This document shows positions 8,782-18,431 of a DNA stretch of 64,000 nucleotides, in pieces. The notes under the pieces were generated by a model that worked only from the letters and a program-made list of their open reading frames with translations, made no database searches and was not told the origin of the DNA. The translations under genes and the position numbers were made by a program. The stretch is from Saprospiraceae bacterium. GTDB taxonomy: Bacteria > Bacteroidota > Bacteroidia > Chitinophagales > Saprospiraceae. The stretch's first letter is position 1. Every line of letters begins with the position of its first letter. Where the stretch lies: positions 136,565 through 200,564 of the forward strand of contig JADKCF010000044.1 in NCBI GenBank assembly GCA_016714765.1. The letters are read 5' to 3'.

Positions 8782-11415
8782 TTATTCAGAAATCAGTAGA
8801 GCTAATGACTTAGATTGGCCTTCTGTATGATAAAAACGAATATAATACATGCCCGGCATGAGCGAATTAGTATTGAACGTCAGGGTAGACTCTCCCATTT
8901 TTATTTTATCGTTGTACAGAGACTTTACAAGTTTTCCATTGGTGTCCACCAGGTTGATTTTATACCTGCTATTTTGGAGATTATTAAACCGAACAGACAC
9001 TTGATCCAGACCGCTAACTGCAGGATTGGGAAATAGTATAATATCCTGAATTGGAAAATTTTGAATAGTTGCTGATGGCGTCACGCTGACATAATTATCT
9101 TTCAGTATTGAATCTTTGCCAAAAATATTTTCAACAGACAGTTTTACTGAAAATACACCGCCATTTGGATATGTCACTATAGGATTTTTATCAGAAGAGG
9201 TAGATGGTACACCTCCTTCGAATTTCCATATCTGACTGTTATTCCATCCTGTGGAAGCGTCAAAATACAAGATAGAATCACCTGGTAAAATGCTGTTTTT
9301 GTTTGATGAAAATGATGCTTTAGGTATTGTATTATCCAGAACTGTCACCGCTTTGGTTTTGGTCAGTGTGGATGAACCAACAGAATTGCTTGCTGTAAGT
9401 GACACTAGAAAAGAACCTTTTTTGGTGTATTTGACCACTTGTGTTTTTTCAACACTGAAAGACGGATTGCCATTGATAAAAGTCCATTTTTGAGTCAAAG
9501 TATTGGCAGAACTTAAGCTGGTAAATAGTATCGTATCGCCTATAAAAATAGTATCCTTATCCGCCAACCAATCTACTGTAGGTTTCACCTCGTCTTGAAT
9601 GATATGGATAAACTCCTTTTTAGTAAATGTATCCGTCCGATTTTCGAATTCTGATATCAAAGTGACGGTATAAACTCCGTTTTCGGGGTATGTCACTTCG
9701 GGCAGTGCTGATTCAGATACTGCAGGAATACCTCCTTCAAAAATCCATTTTCTTGCCCGGGGTATGTTGTTCGTGATGTCTTTGAAGGTAATGACAGAAT
9801 CTCTCGGTGTAGTAGTCCTGGATGCTGTAAAGTCCATAATGGGATCCTGACTGTCTTCTTCACTCACAAACTGACCTATCCAGGTACCATGTGATTTTAC
9901 TTCACCAAAACAGCCAACAGTCCAGCTCTCAGTTCTTCCGGTACCAAATCTTCTACATGCTCCCGTATAATCTCCCCAACGGATAGAAGGTTGGACATCC
10001 ACACCAATGGCAGAAACACCCTCTTTCAGTATGACTTCGTCACTCCAGTCGAACTGATCATTCGTACCGCCCACAATCCTGACTGCCTGACCAGGGTAAA
10101 TCTCCGGGCCGGTGTAATTATAGTTGACCAGTACTTTATCACTGTTTTGGTCATTTCCGAATGATGTTAGAGTAGGATAAGCATAATCCCGCCCCGGCGC
10201 AGAAAGCACGTCGGCATAGACTTGCAGGTCAGAGAGTCGCAGCCTCCCATAAAAAATGCCACCATCACCGGTTAGCGAATTGGATTGTGCGGCAAAATGT
10301 ATGACACCATTCATAAAAATAGCAGACCCTATGCGATTGTCACCAGTATCAAGTGTAATATTTACATCTTTCTGCCTGCCATCAGGAGGAAAAGTCATAG
10401 GCGGACCTGTAGTGGTCACGGATATCAGGCTTGGATTGTTTTTTACTGACTCTGTGATTTGATGGATGTGATATTTGTTATTACTGTTGTTGAGAAAGAA
10501 AATTCCCGGAGAAGTAAGTATTTCCAAGCCGGACATAGCAGGTATGGTATTAAACAGAAAACCACCATTGGCAGTTGTGACTCTGTCATAATATTTCCAG
10601 GTGAGCTCCTCTCCCGAGTACCCATCATTTTTAGATATCTGAAAAATCATGGAGTATCTAAAGCTGTTTTCGGAAGTAAACATATTGCCTGTAATAAATA
10701 AATCATCGTGACTGACAGCTATATTAGGGAAGTCAAACCACAAATTATCACCCACAGCATCCCCTTTTACCTTATAAAAATTCCATTCACCATTGGGGTC
10801 TTCGGTCTTGGAAAAAGCGATACACACATACGATAGAGCAGGGTCGCTACTATGCAGGCATACTACAATAAAACGATTTTGCTCGGGATCGTAAATGACT
10901 CTTGGGTCAAACATTCTGGTACCCAAGCCCAATAATTTGAAGAAATCTGAAAATCCTTTTCTGTAAGTCACGGTTCCATCCGGACCGGCAAATATCACAT
11001 TGGAATTGATGGCAGAAACAACAAAACCATTGCGAGAAACTGCCATGGAATTGTCCATTGGTATACTGTTGCCGCGTAGGTTACCTCGAAAATTGGATTG
11101 TAATACAGGTGCCGTAGCAGATGATCTGCCGGATATCTCATTTTTTATACCGTGATATTTTAGGGCATTGGCTTCATCTTTTAGTTTTTTATACTCTTCC
11201 AGAGGCAATGCACTATTGTGGAAGAAGGAAGACTTAGTTTTGAGGGAAATATTCCAGTCTTCTTTTATATTTTTCGGAAAAAGAGTACCTGCGGATTTGG
11301 TATGGTATAATCCGGAACCTTTGTGAGAAATGACTTGATCGGAATTGGTCTGCTGTCCCGATACAGATACTATTGAATACCAAACTACAAAACATAATGA
11401 AAAGAACCGTATCAT
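8782..11415 (-). CDS. Large secreted PKD-domain protein with T9SS type A tail
   Basis: The 877-residue protein has a signal peptide (RFFSLCFVVWYSIVSVSGQ). The region of about 110-500 is beta-rich with repeated aromatic/Asp strands (FDPRVIYDPEQNRFIVVCL, GDNLWFDFPNIAVSHDDLFI), suggesting a propeller-like fold. Three PKD-like modules follow (about 520-605, 610-695, 700-785), each with the WIFEGG...TYPENGVYTVTL or WTFINGNPSFS...YTKKGSFLVSLTAS pattern. The C-terminus (LFPNPAVSGLDQ..., LMPGMYYIRFYH, LALLISE) is a T9SS type A sorting signal. It is a surface or secreted protein of unknown substrate. The gene converges with the RND permease, the two stops being only 12 bp apart. Confidence 0.8.
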   Translation of the reverse strand: MIRFFSLCFVVWYSIVSVSGQQTNSDQVISHKGSGLYHTKSAGTLFPKNIKEDWNISLKTKSSFFHNSALPLEEYKKLKDEANALKYHGIKNEISGRSSATAPVLQSNFRGNLRGNSIPMDNSMAVSRNGFVVSAINSNVIFAGPDGTVTYRKGFSDFFKLLGLGTRMFDPRVIYDPEQNRFIVVCLHSSDPALSYVCIAFSKTEDPNGEWNFYKVKGDAVGDNLWFDFPNIAVSHDDLFITGNMFTSENSFRYSMIFQISKNDGYSGEELTWKYYDRVTTANGGFLFNTIPAMSGLEILTSPGIFFLNNSNNKYHIHQITESVKNNPSLISVTTTGPPMTFPPDGRQKDVNITLDTGDNRIGSAIFMNGVIHFAAQSNSLTGDGGIFYGRLRLSDLQVYADVLSAPGRDYAYPTLTSFGNDQNSDKVLVNYNYTGPEIYPGQAVRIVGGTNDQFDWSDEVILKEGVSAIGVDVQPSIRWGDYTGACRRFGTGRTESWTVGCFGEVKSHGTWIGQFVSEEDSQDPIMDFTASRTTTPRDSVITFKDITNNIPRARKWIFEGGIPAVSESALPEVTYPENGVYTVTLISEFENRTDTFTKKEFIHIIQDEVKPTVDWLADKDTIFIGDTILFTSLSSANTLTQKWTFINGNPSFSVEKTQVVKYTKKGSFLVSLTASNSVGSSTLTKTKAVTVLDNTIPKASFSSNKNSILPGDSILYFDASTGWNNSQIWKFEGGVPSTSSDKNPIVTYPNGGVFSVKLSVENIFGKDSILKDNYVSVTPSATIQNFPIQDIILFPNPAVSGLDQVSVRFNNLQNSRYKINLVDTNGKLVKSLYNDKIKMGESTLTFNTNSLMPGMYYIRFYHTEGQSKSLALLISE

Positions 11416-11486
11416 ACTCTATATTGATTTTAAAAAATGCATAACAGCAATCAAAGATAATGGTTAATTTATTTGGTAGAAATAAT

Positions 11487-12773
11487 TTATTCTGTTTCGA
11501 CCCTTTTATTGATCATAATACCAATAATGATTGAAAAGATACAATAAGTAGTAAAAAAAAGAGCACCGGGTGACAATTTTGAATGATTGATAGTTTCAAT
11601 CGCAAACCCACCTTCGTTTCTGGCTATACTATTGAGCTGTGAGGATATTATACCATAAAAACCAATGTAAGCCATAAATAGGGCTACCACAAATACATCT
11701 GCCATACTCCACTTACCAAGGTAAAAAATGACGTTTCTGACTAGTTTTTGACTTCTGATTCTATTGCTATACAGATACAATCCTGATAAAATCAATTTTA
11801 TAAATGGAAAGATGACACTAAAACAGAGTACCATCCAGCCTACGATTTTCAGATCCAGTCCATTGCCTCTGATCAATGTTTCGGTTACATCGATGATGGA
11901 TTTACTTTGGTAATATAAATATTGTTTTTCAAAACCAATATCCGAACCCATTACATTAATAGTAAAAGCATTGAGTAGTGCTTCTATGTCTATCATTGGC
12001 AGGTTTACACCTAAGATCAGCAGTATGACAGAATCTAATGTAATGAGGGTAATACTGGTAGTGATACCTAAAATCTTGACTGCCAGCAAAGAGAACAAAA
12101 ATGCAGCTATCAGCAGCATATAAATCCATTTTACCATGTTTTTTACAACCATCTCTTCAGTTTCTATCCGGTGGCTGAGCAGAGCATTGGTGTCTTCCAG
12201 CTGTTCGGTATTATACTTATGGTAGACTTGAATACGAGGGTCATTGTATGATTTCGGATCACTATCCTTCAATATATTTTTTAGTTCGGCCCGCATGATA
12301 TCCCTTAATTGGGGCTCCTGTTTCTTGAGCTCTTTAGCCAGCTGAACGGCCATACCAGGTATATATTGAGGAATATTGAGAAGTTTAATTTGTGGTTTGG
12401 TGTTTTCTTTAATAAGTTTCAGAAGTACTTTATTGACTTTGCCATTTTTTTCTGCATCAGAAAAAATATCTTCAAAAATCTTTCCGCTTTCTATATATTT
12501 TCTATTAATAGAGTGCAGGTATTTTTCCATTTCAATCTCTACCTGCCCATAGGCTTTTGGTGAAATTTCAAATTCCCCAATGCGGTTTTCGAACACATTT
12601 AGAGCTTGTTGTTTCCATAGTTGGAGATTAAAAAGGCCATAATTTATTTTATTTATTTCGGCGAGATCCTCCTTGTAAATCTTGAGTGCCTTATAGGTTG
12701 TAAAAAGCGAGTAAGACTTATAAGTAGCAAGTATCAGCAAAATAGCAATGATGGTAACAAGCACATGCTTCAT
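11487..12773 (-). CDS. PqiA-like (paraquat-inducible protein A domain) membrane protein
   Basis: The 428-residue protein has an N-terminal membrane segment (VLVTIIAILLILATYKSYSLF), a long charged helical extramembrane part (about 25-215) and then four membrane segments (about 216-425). The C-terminal part contains FYLGKWSMADVFVVALFMAYIGF, which matches the W-S-M-x-DVFVVA core of PqiA-type proteins. PqiA partners with MCE proteins in lipid transport between membranes in proteobacteria. No MCE gene is seen next to this one, so the role here is open. The large N-terminal domain is not part of classical PqiA and I do not recognise it. Confidence 0.6.
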   Translation of the reverse strand: MKHVLVTIIAILLILATYKSYSLFTTYKALKIYKEDLAEINKINYGLFNLQLWKQQALNVFENRIGEFEISPKAYGQVEIEMEKYLHSINRKYIESGKIFEDIFSDAEKNGKVNKVLLKLIKENTKPQIKLLNIPQYIPGMAVQLAKELKKQEPQLRDIMRAELKNILKDSDPKSYNDPRIQVYHKYNTEQLEDTNALLSHRIETEEMVVKNMVKWIYMLLIAAFLFSLLAVKILGITTSITLITLDSVILLILGVNLPMIDIEALLNAFTINVMGSDIGFEKQYLYYQSKSIIDVTETLIRGNGLDLKIVGWMVLCFSVIFPFIKLILSGLYLYSNRIRSQKLVRNVIFYLGKWSMADVFVVALFMAYIGFYGIISSQLNSIARNEGGFAIETINHSKLSPGALFFTTYCIFSIIIGIMINKRVETE

Positions 12774-12912
12774 AATCTAAATTCTTTTTATTTCTATTTT
12801 TTCGTAATATCTACGGAAATGGAGGCGTAAGATAAATTTAATTATTTTTATGTAGGGATATTGTAAAGCTTTTCGTTTAATTTGTGTGTAATTAACATTT
12901 TAAAAGTGGAAT

Positions 12913-13716
12913 ATGCAATTAAGACCCCTGATACCTCTTTTTTTATTCATTATGAGTGTATCTATCACTGCCAACTCACAAGTTTTCAAAGACAGACACA
13001 GTACCAACCTTGATGACGGGTGGCTTTCTTGTCAGTCATCGGAAAACCCCAATGCTAAGCGAGTGGTAAGTCATTGGATAAAATATGACCTGGGCGACAC
13101 ATATGCGCTTACTACTTCCACTATCTGGAATTTTAATACTCCTGAACGTATCAATAGTTACAACAATGAGTCATGGAGCCTGGTGCCTTTACAGGGAAAG
13201 TTGGAAGATGGTATGAAAGATGTCATCATCGATATATCCATAAATGGTACTGAATGGCAGGAATGGGGAAGGTTTTCCATTCCCAAAGCACCCGGATCTT
13301 CATTTTATCAGGGTGTAGCAGGACCGGATTTCGGTGGTAAGATCGCCAGATATGTCTTGATAACGGGGGTCAATAATCACGGAGGCAGTTGTTTTGGTCT
13401 GGGAGAATTAAGAATTAATGGGACTATCGCTACTGTAAGTCATACGGTCGACCTACTTGCCCAGGCTACTATAAAAGCAGAGCCCAATCCATTTTCAGAC
13501 ATGACTGTAATCAAGTTGCAATCATTTCCTGCAGGCACTGCTACGATCACACTTTCTGACCTTACCGGTAAAAAAGTTCGTGAATGGCCTTTTGTATTCA
13601 GGCAGGATCTGGAAGAATGGACGATGTCAGGAAGCGATCTGACGTCGGGACTGTACTTCCTGCAGGTTACTCAAAACGAGGCCACTAAGACATTAAAAAT
13701 TGAAGTTTTAAAGTAA
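12913..13716 (+). CDS. Secreted protein with F5/8-type-like domain and T9SS type A tail
   Basis: The 267-residue protein has a signal peptide (LIPLFLFIMSVSITANSQ). A central region of about 150 residues (KYDLGDTYALTTSTIWNF, VIIDISINGTEWQEWGRF, ARYVLITGVNNHGGSCFGLGE) follows the pattern of discoidin/F5-8 type C carbohydrate-binding folds. The C-terminal ~75 residues (AEPNPFSDMTVIKL..., LTSGLYFLQV) are a T9SS type A tail. It lies upstream of the DUF1800-DUF1501 pair on the same strand, with a 108-bp gap. It could be a surface binding protein working with them; this is inferred from position only. Confidence 0.65.
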   Translation: MQLRPLIPLFLFIMSVSITANSQVFKDRHSTNLDDGWLSCQSSENPNAKRVVSHWIKYDLGDTYALTTSTIWNFNTPERINSYNNESWSLVPLQGKLEDGMKDVIIDISINGTEWQEWGRFSIPKAPGSSFYQGVAGPDFGGKIARYVLITGVNNHGGSCFGLGELRINGTIATVSHTVDLLAQATIKAEPNPFSDMTVIKLQSFPAGTATITLSDLTGKKVREWPFVFRQDLEEWTMSGSDLTSGLYFLQVTQNEATKTLKIEVLK

Positions 13717-13824
13717 AAATATTTTCATCAAAGGAAACTCATTTAACTCTCAGGGATGCTGAAGTTGATGATGAAAGAAAGGGAAAGAATAAAAAAGTTT
13801 TCTGAACATTAAAAAAGTAATTCA

Positions 13825-15627
13825 ATGAAGATGATTAAAATATATACCTCCATCATCACCATCTGTTTAGTCATGTATTCGGTTTACGTGCAGGCCCAAC
13901 AGAACAGTGATTATATAGGTGCGGGGCATCAACTTGGTGTCACTGTTACGGCGAGTAGCAGCAGTGGATTATCTACACCTGACAAAACTGTAGACGGTTC
14001 CGGCCTGGATGCACCCACGTACGACGCCTCCCGACTATTGGGTCAGGCTACCATGGGAGCAAATATGGATGATATTTTGGCTGCAAGAGACCTAGGCTTG
14101 CAAGCATGGATAGATGCTCAGTTTACGCAGTCCCCACAGCAGGTGTTACCTGAGATGACGGATATCTGGTCACAAATAGTAGCTTTGGATCCGGAAGCAT
14201 TTGGCCCTTATTCACTTCATTTCAACTATGCCTGGTGGCAAAAAAATATGACTAATAGTGATCTGCTCAGACAAAGGACAGCTTATGCTTTGAGTCAGAT
14301 ACTTGTGACGTCTATACATTCAGACTTGGGTTCGTGGGGTGAATGTGTGTCGTCTTACTATGATATTTTTGTCAATGATGCATTTGGTAATTATCTAGAC
14401 ATTTTAAAGAAAGTGACTAAACACCCTGCCATGGGCTACTATCTGAGTCACCTTAATAATCCGGCAGAAGATCTAGCCAACAATATACATCCTGATGAAA
14501 ACTTTGCGCGAGAAATCATGCAGCTTTTTACCATTGGATTATACAAGTTAAATCAGGATGGTACCTACGTACTGGATACAAATGGAAATCCTGTGCCTAC
14601 ATACAATAATGATGATATCAAACAACTGGCTCGTGTTTTTACAGGCTTGGGAGGTGCAGCTGTTCTGGACATGATGTATTGTCCTGATCAGCCTGAGTTT
14701 GGTACGAATATGTACTGTCTTGAAAAAACAACACCAATGAAGATGTTTGGGTGGGCTCATCAGACAGGCTCCAAATCATTTTTAGGATATACGATACCCG
14801 GAGCCAATAGTTATACAGATGCCACGGCTATGGATGAGATAGATGACGCTGTTACTTTTCTATTTCAGCATCCCAATACGGCACCTTTTGTATCATACAG
14901 ACTTATACAACGCCTCATAAAATCCAACCCATCGTCAGCTTATGTGGGACGAATAGCTGCATTATTTGCCGATAACGGCCAAGGTGTCAGGGGAGATTTG
15001 AAAACAGTCATCAAAGGTATTTTAATGGATGAAGAAGCTCGGTCGGAAGCAGGGTACGTAGATCCCACAGCAGGCAAACTTAGAGAGCCATTGGTTCGTT
15101 ATACCCATCTTGCAAGAGCATTGCCTACTTCATCTCACAACGACAGATACTGGAATAATGGATTCAACTATCTGGATGCTACCCGTCAGCATGTCATGGC
15201 TGCACCTTCAGTTTTTAACTTTTATTTACCTGATTTTCAGCCGGTGGGTGAGATGGCAGCATTGGATTTGGAGGGGCCGGAGTTTAAGCTCCACAATACT
15301 GCTACCAGTATAGGGTATGTCAATTCAGTTCATGCATGGACAATCTGGAACAGTCTTATGTACAGCTGGCAGGGATCAGAAGAAAAACCTGATGGTGCCT
15401 GGCTACTAACCAATGAACTAGAAGGTATATGCGATGACACTGAGAAGCTGATCAATCATTTGGATGTATTGCTCACTCATGGTCAGTTGTCGGACGAAAA
15501 CAGACAAGTAATCAGAAATGCACTGAATCCACTTTACTGGACCTGGGATGCCAATTGGAGGTACTGGCGTACCAGATTAGCCCTTTATCTGTTTATGATT
15601 TCTCCTGATTATAATTGTGTAAAATAA
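13825..15627 (+). CDS. DUF1800 domain-containing secreted protein
   Basis: The 600-residue protein has a signal peptide (IYTSIITICLVMYSVYVQAQ). It contains the DUF1800 hallmarks: ASRLLGQATMGANMDDI near residue 68, an alpha-helical core, NFAREIMQLFTIGLYKLNQ near 228, and ARVFTGLGG. DUF1800 proteins have unknown biochemical function and are almost always followed by a DUF1501 protein, as here (25 bp downstream). The family is common in Bacteroidota, Planctomycetota and proteobacteria. The pair is thought to act outside the cytoplasm, since this protein carries a Sec-type signal and its partner a twin-arginine-like one. Confidence 0.88.
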   Translation: MKMIKIYTSIITICLVMYSVYVQAQQNSDYIGAGHQLGVTVTASSSSGLSTPDKTVDGSGLDAPTYDASRLLGQATMGANMDDILAARDLGLQAWIDAQFTQSPQQVLPEMTDIWSQIVALDPEAFGPYSLHFNYAWWQKNMTNSDLLRQRTAYALSQILVTSIHSDLGSWGECVSSYYDIFVNDAFGNYLDILKKVTKHPAMGYYLSHLNNPAEDLANNIHPDENFAREIMQLFTIGLYKLNQDGTYVLDTNGNPVPTYNNDDIKQLARVFTGLGGAAVLDMMYCPDQPEFGTNMYCLEKTTPMKMFGWAHQTGSKSFLGYTIPGANSYTDATAMDEIDDAVTFLFQHPNTAPFVSYRLIQRLIKSNPSSAYVGRIAALFADNGQGVRGDLKTVIKGILMDEEARSEAGYVDPTAGKLREPLVRYTHLARALPTSSHNDRYWNNGFNYLDATRQHVMAAPSVFNFYLPDFQPVGEMAALDLEGPEFKLHNTATSIGYVNSVHAWTIWNSLMYSWQGSEEKPDGAWLLTNELEGICDDTEKLINHLDVLLTHGQLSDENRQVIRNALNPLYWTWDANWRYWRTRLALYLFMISPDYNCVK

Positions 15628-15652
15628 CCCTTCCAAACCTCCAATAAATAGT

Positions 15653-17083
15653 ATGAAAAACTTTAATCATAATCCTTCCAGAAGGCGTTTTATAGGTCAG
15701 GCAAGTTGTGCAGCAGTAGGTGCAACTACCATATTTTCTACGCTTTTTAATTTGAAGTCGCTGAATGCCGCTGCGTCCCTTCATTCGGGAATAGGAGCTA
15801 TGCCCGGAGACTATAAAGCACTTGTCTGCTTACTCAATGCAGGGGGTATGGACTCCTTCAATATGCTTGTACCTCGAAGCACTGCTCACTATAACGAGTA
15901 TGCTCTCACACGATCAAATATGGCTCTGGAGCTAAACGCACTTAGACCTATCCATCCACTGGTTTCAGACGGAAAACAATACGGATTGCATCCTTCTTTG
16001 GTCCTTATGCAAAATCTTTTTGAAACCAACAAACTAGCTTTTGTATCCAATATCGGAACCTTGATCCAGCCTATAACCAAACAGCAATTTTATAATAATT
16101 CTGTCCCGACACCATTGGGTTTGTACTCCCATTCTGATCAGATCATGCACTGGCAAACAGGGGTGCCACAAGAGAGAGTGGCCAAAGGCTGGGGTGGAAA
16201 AATGGCCGATCTCATGATTTCTGCCAATGAAAACCAAACAGTATCGATGAACATTTCACTTTCGGGCAGCAATGTGTTTCAGACTGGTGAAAAGTCAGTG
16301 GAATACTCTTTGCATCCCGAGAATGGTAGTGTTGGCATACTGGATTACAATAACCAGGACTGGGTGTTCAATCAGATGAAAAGAGTCGCCATAGATGGCT
16401 TGATCAACCCTGCATATCAGAGTGTTTTTAAAAATACATACAGAAAAACCATCAAAACGGCCATTGAAGGTAACAACATGCTTTCTTCGGCTATACAGAC
16501 AGCTCCTGAGTTTGTTGTCCCATTTTCTGCCAATAGCAATTTATCCAAAAGTTTTGAGATGATAGCAAAAACCATTTCCGGAAGAGATCAGCTCCAGATG
16601 AGCAGACAAATATTTTTTGTGGAGTTCGGTGGTTGGGACCATCATGATGAGTTATTAGTAAGTCAGTCAGAAATGCTTTCTGAACTCGATTCAACACTGT
16701 ATCAGTTTAATGCCGCCATAGAGCAGATGGGACTAGCAGATAAAGTCACCACTTTCAGCTTATCTGAGTTTTCACGTACGCTGACTTCCAACGGAAACGG
16801 AACAGATCACGCATGGGGTGGCAATGTATTTGTAATGGGAGGCGCGGTCAAAGGCAAAAATATTTATGGTAAATACCCTTCACTTTCATTGGGCAACAGC
16901 AATCCGCTAGAAGTGGGTGGAGGTTCATTGATACCTTCGACGTCGGCTGATGAGTATTTTGCAGAGCTGGCATTGTGGTATGGAGTTCCTGCCTCAGAAC
17001 TGGTAACAATTTTTCCCAATATTGGTTATTTCTTTGACCCCATGTCCGGAACACAGCCCATAGGATTTCTTAATTTTGGATAG
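15653..17083 (+). CDS. DUF1501 domain-containing exported protein (Tat-type leader)
   Basis: The 476-residue protein has a twin-arginine-type N-terminus (PSRRRFIGQASCAAVGATTI). The body shows DUF1501/sulfatase-like features: LVCLLNAGGMDSFNMLVPR near residue 65, WQTGVPQERVAKGWGGKMADL, FFVEFGGWDHHDELL and FSLSEFSRTLTSNGNGTDHAWGG. The last is the conserved S-E-F-x-R-T...D-H-x-x-G segment of this family, related to alkaline-phosphatase superfamily metal sites. It forms a two-gene unit with the DUF1800 gene 25 bp upstream. The substrate is unknown. Its stop is 3 bp from that of the convergent DtxR-type gene. Confidence 0.88.
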   Translation: MKNFNHNPSRRRFIGQASCAAVGATTIFSTLFNLKSLNAAASLHSGIGAMPGDYKALVCLLNAGGMDSFNMLVPRSTAHYNEYALTRSNMALELNALRPIHPLVSDGKQYGLHPSLVLMQNLFETNKLAFVSNIGTLIQPITKQQFYNNSVPTPLGLYSHSDQIMHWQTGVPQERVAKGWGGKMADLMISANENQTVSMNISLSGSNVFQTGEKSVEYSLHPENGSVGILDYNNQDWVFNQMKRVAIDGLINPAYQSVFKNTYRKTIKTAIEGNNMLSSAIQTAPEFVVPFSANSNLSKSFEMIAKTISGRDQLQMSRQIFFVEFGGWDHHDELLVSQSEMLSELDSTLYQFNAAIEQMGLADKVTTFSLSEFSRTLTSNGNGTDHAWGGNVFVMGGAVKGKNIYGKYPSLSLGNSNPLEVGGGSLIPSTSADEYFAELALWYGVPASELVTIFPNIGYFFDPMSGTQPIGFLNFG

Positions 17084-17086
17084 GTT

Positions 17087-17746
17087 TTAGCTTGGCTTTA
17101 TCAGCAGGTTTTCACCTATAGTTTTGCTGATGATTTCTTCATGTTTGTTATCTATAATGATGCGCATGGATTTGTCAAAGTCAGTGATAGAAATAACCTT
17201 TATGTTACTCCCGATCTTAATGTTGATCTTTGTTAGATGCTTCAGAAATGCTGTATCGTGTTCCTTGACACCAAGCATGATGCCACTTTGACCGACTGCT
17301 TGTTCGGTAAGGCTCTTTTGTGACCGCAAGGTGAACTTTCCTTCAGCATTTGGGATAGGATCTCCATGGGGGTCATACCGGGGGTAATCCAGAAAAGCAT
17401 CCAAACGGCTGATCAGTTCAAGTGAAGCAATATGCTCCAGGTCTTCTGCTATTTCCTCCACCTGATGCCAACTGAATCTTAGTTTACTTACAAGAAACAC
17501 TTTCCATAGTCTGTGTTTTCTCATAAGGTGAGTAGCAGCTTTATTCCCTGACGAAGTGAGTGTGACTCCACGATATTTTTCGTAATGAACAAATTCTTTG
17601 GAAGCAAGTCTTTTGAGCATATCGGTGACAGATGCTGCGGTGGTCCCCAGTTTATGTGCTATGGCATTGGTAGAAACGGTTTTCTTTTCTTTTTCGGCTA
17701 TTTTAAAAATTGCTTTAAGATAATCCTCTTCGGTAGATGTGAGCAT
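17087..17746 (-). CDS. DtxR/MntR-family metal-dependent transcriptional regulator
   Basis: From ATG 17746 the protein has 219 residues; a TTG at 17764 would add six. The N-terminal winged helix (TSTEEDYLKAIFKIAEKE, AIAHKLGTTAASVTDMLKRL) is followed by the dimerisation/metal-binding part (HRLWKVFLVSKLRFSWHQVEEIAEDLEH, with His and Glu residues at the expected places). The C-terminal SH3-like FeoA domain (SLTEQAVGQSGIMLGVKEHD..., IKVISITDFDKSMRIII) completes it. Proteins of this type sense Mn or Fe and repress metal uptake genes. A perfect 24-bp palindrome lies 28 bp upstream of the start, in the divergent region shared with the nitroreductase gene, and is the likely operator. Confidence 0.88.
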   Translation of the reverse strand: MLTSTEEDYLKAIFKIAEKEKKTVSTNAIAHKLGTTAASVTDMLKRLASKEFVHYEKYRGVTLTSSGNKAATHLMRKHRLWKVFLVSKLRFSWHQVEEIAEDLEHIASLELISRLDAFLDYPRYDPHGDPIPNAEGKFTLRSQKSLTEQAVGQSGIMLGVKEHDTAFLKHLTKINIKIGSNIKVISITDFDKSMRIIIDNKHEEIISKTIGENLLIKPS

Positions 17747-17773
17747 AACAAAAATTTTAGACAAAATTAAAGA

Positions 17774-17797
17774 ATATTTTAAACTAGTTTAAAATAT
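17774..17797. promoter_or_regulatory. Perfect 24-bp palindrome, probable DtxR/MntR-type operator
   Basis: The sequence is a perfect inverted repeat: left arm ATATTTTAAACT, right arm AGTTTAAAATAT. It lies between the divergent DtxR-type regulator and the nitroreductase gene, so it could control both. DtxR-family operators are typically AT-rich palindromes in just this position. Confidence 0.65.
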
Positions 17798-17861
17798 ATT
17801 AAATAAATCTTTCATGTGAAATGAATAAAAAGTACCATCTTTGTTTTTTAATTTATCTTGT

Positions 17862-18431
17862 ATGCTTTTATCACCTGTTTCAGACATTATCAGAAGGAGA
17901 AGATCGATATATCCCCCTGTTTATAAAGATACACCCATCTCAGATGAAGTGATTTTGGAAATTCTCGAAAATGCCAATTGGGCACCCACGCATAAAATGA
18001 CCCAACCCTGGAGGTTTTCTGTCATTCGAGGTGAAAAATTAACTTTTGTCAAAGACTATATTGGTCAATATTATAAGGACAATGCAGGTCAGGAATACTC
18101 AGAATTGAAGTATCATAAAATGACAGGCAATATAGAAAAATCTGCCTGCATTATTGCTATAGGTATGCACAGGGATAGTCAGGATGCAGTGGCAGAGTGG
18201 GAAGAAATGGCTGCTGTAGCGATGGCTGTCCAAAATATGTGGCTAACCTGTGCTTCATTGGGCATTGGTGCATACTGGGGGACATCTGCAGCAGCGAGGA
18301 GTGCTGCAACCATTGTTGGTTTTGAAGAAGGCGTCAGATGTCTTGGCTTTTTCTTTATGGGATATACCTCAGAAGAAAATTGGCCTAAAAGTAAAAGAAG
18401 TGCAATCCAAAATCATGTCAAATGGCTGTAA
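17862..18431 (+). CDS. Nitroreductase family protein
   Basis: The ATG at 17862 (MLLSPVSDIIRRRRSIYPP) is preferred over the TTG at 17841. The 189-residue protein has the nitroreductase FMN-binding start (IRRRRSIYPPVYKDTPISDEVILEILENANWAPTHKMTQPWRFSVI), with the basic FMN-phosphate segment and the W-A-P-T-H-x-x-x-P-W motif. The C-terminal part (AVAMAVQNMWLTCASLGIGAYWGTS) is the conserved dimer and flavin region. It likely reduces nitro compounds or quinones using NAD(P)H. It overlaps ruvC by 10 bp on the same strand, so the two are probably cotranscribed. The upstream palindrome may put it under metal control. Confidence 0.88.
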   Translation: MLLSPVSDIIRRRRSIYPPVYKDTPISDEVILEILENANWAPTHKMTQPWRFSVIRGEKLTFVKDYIGQYYKDNAGQEYSELKYHKMTGNIEKSACIIAIGMHRDSQDAVAEWEEMAAVAMAVQNMWLTCASLGIGAYWGTSAAARSAATIVGFEEGVRCLGFFFMGYTSEENWPKSKRSAIQNHVKWL

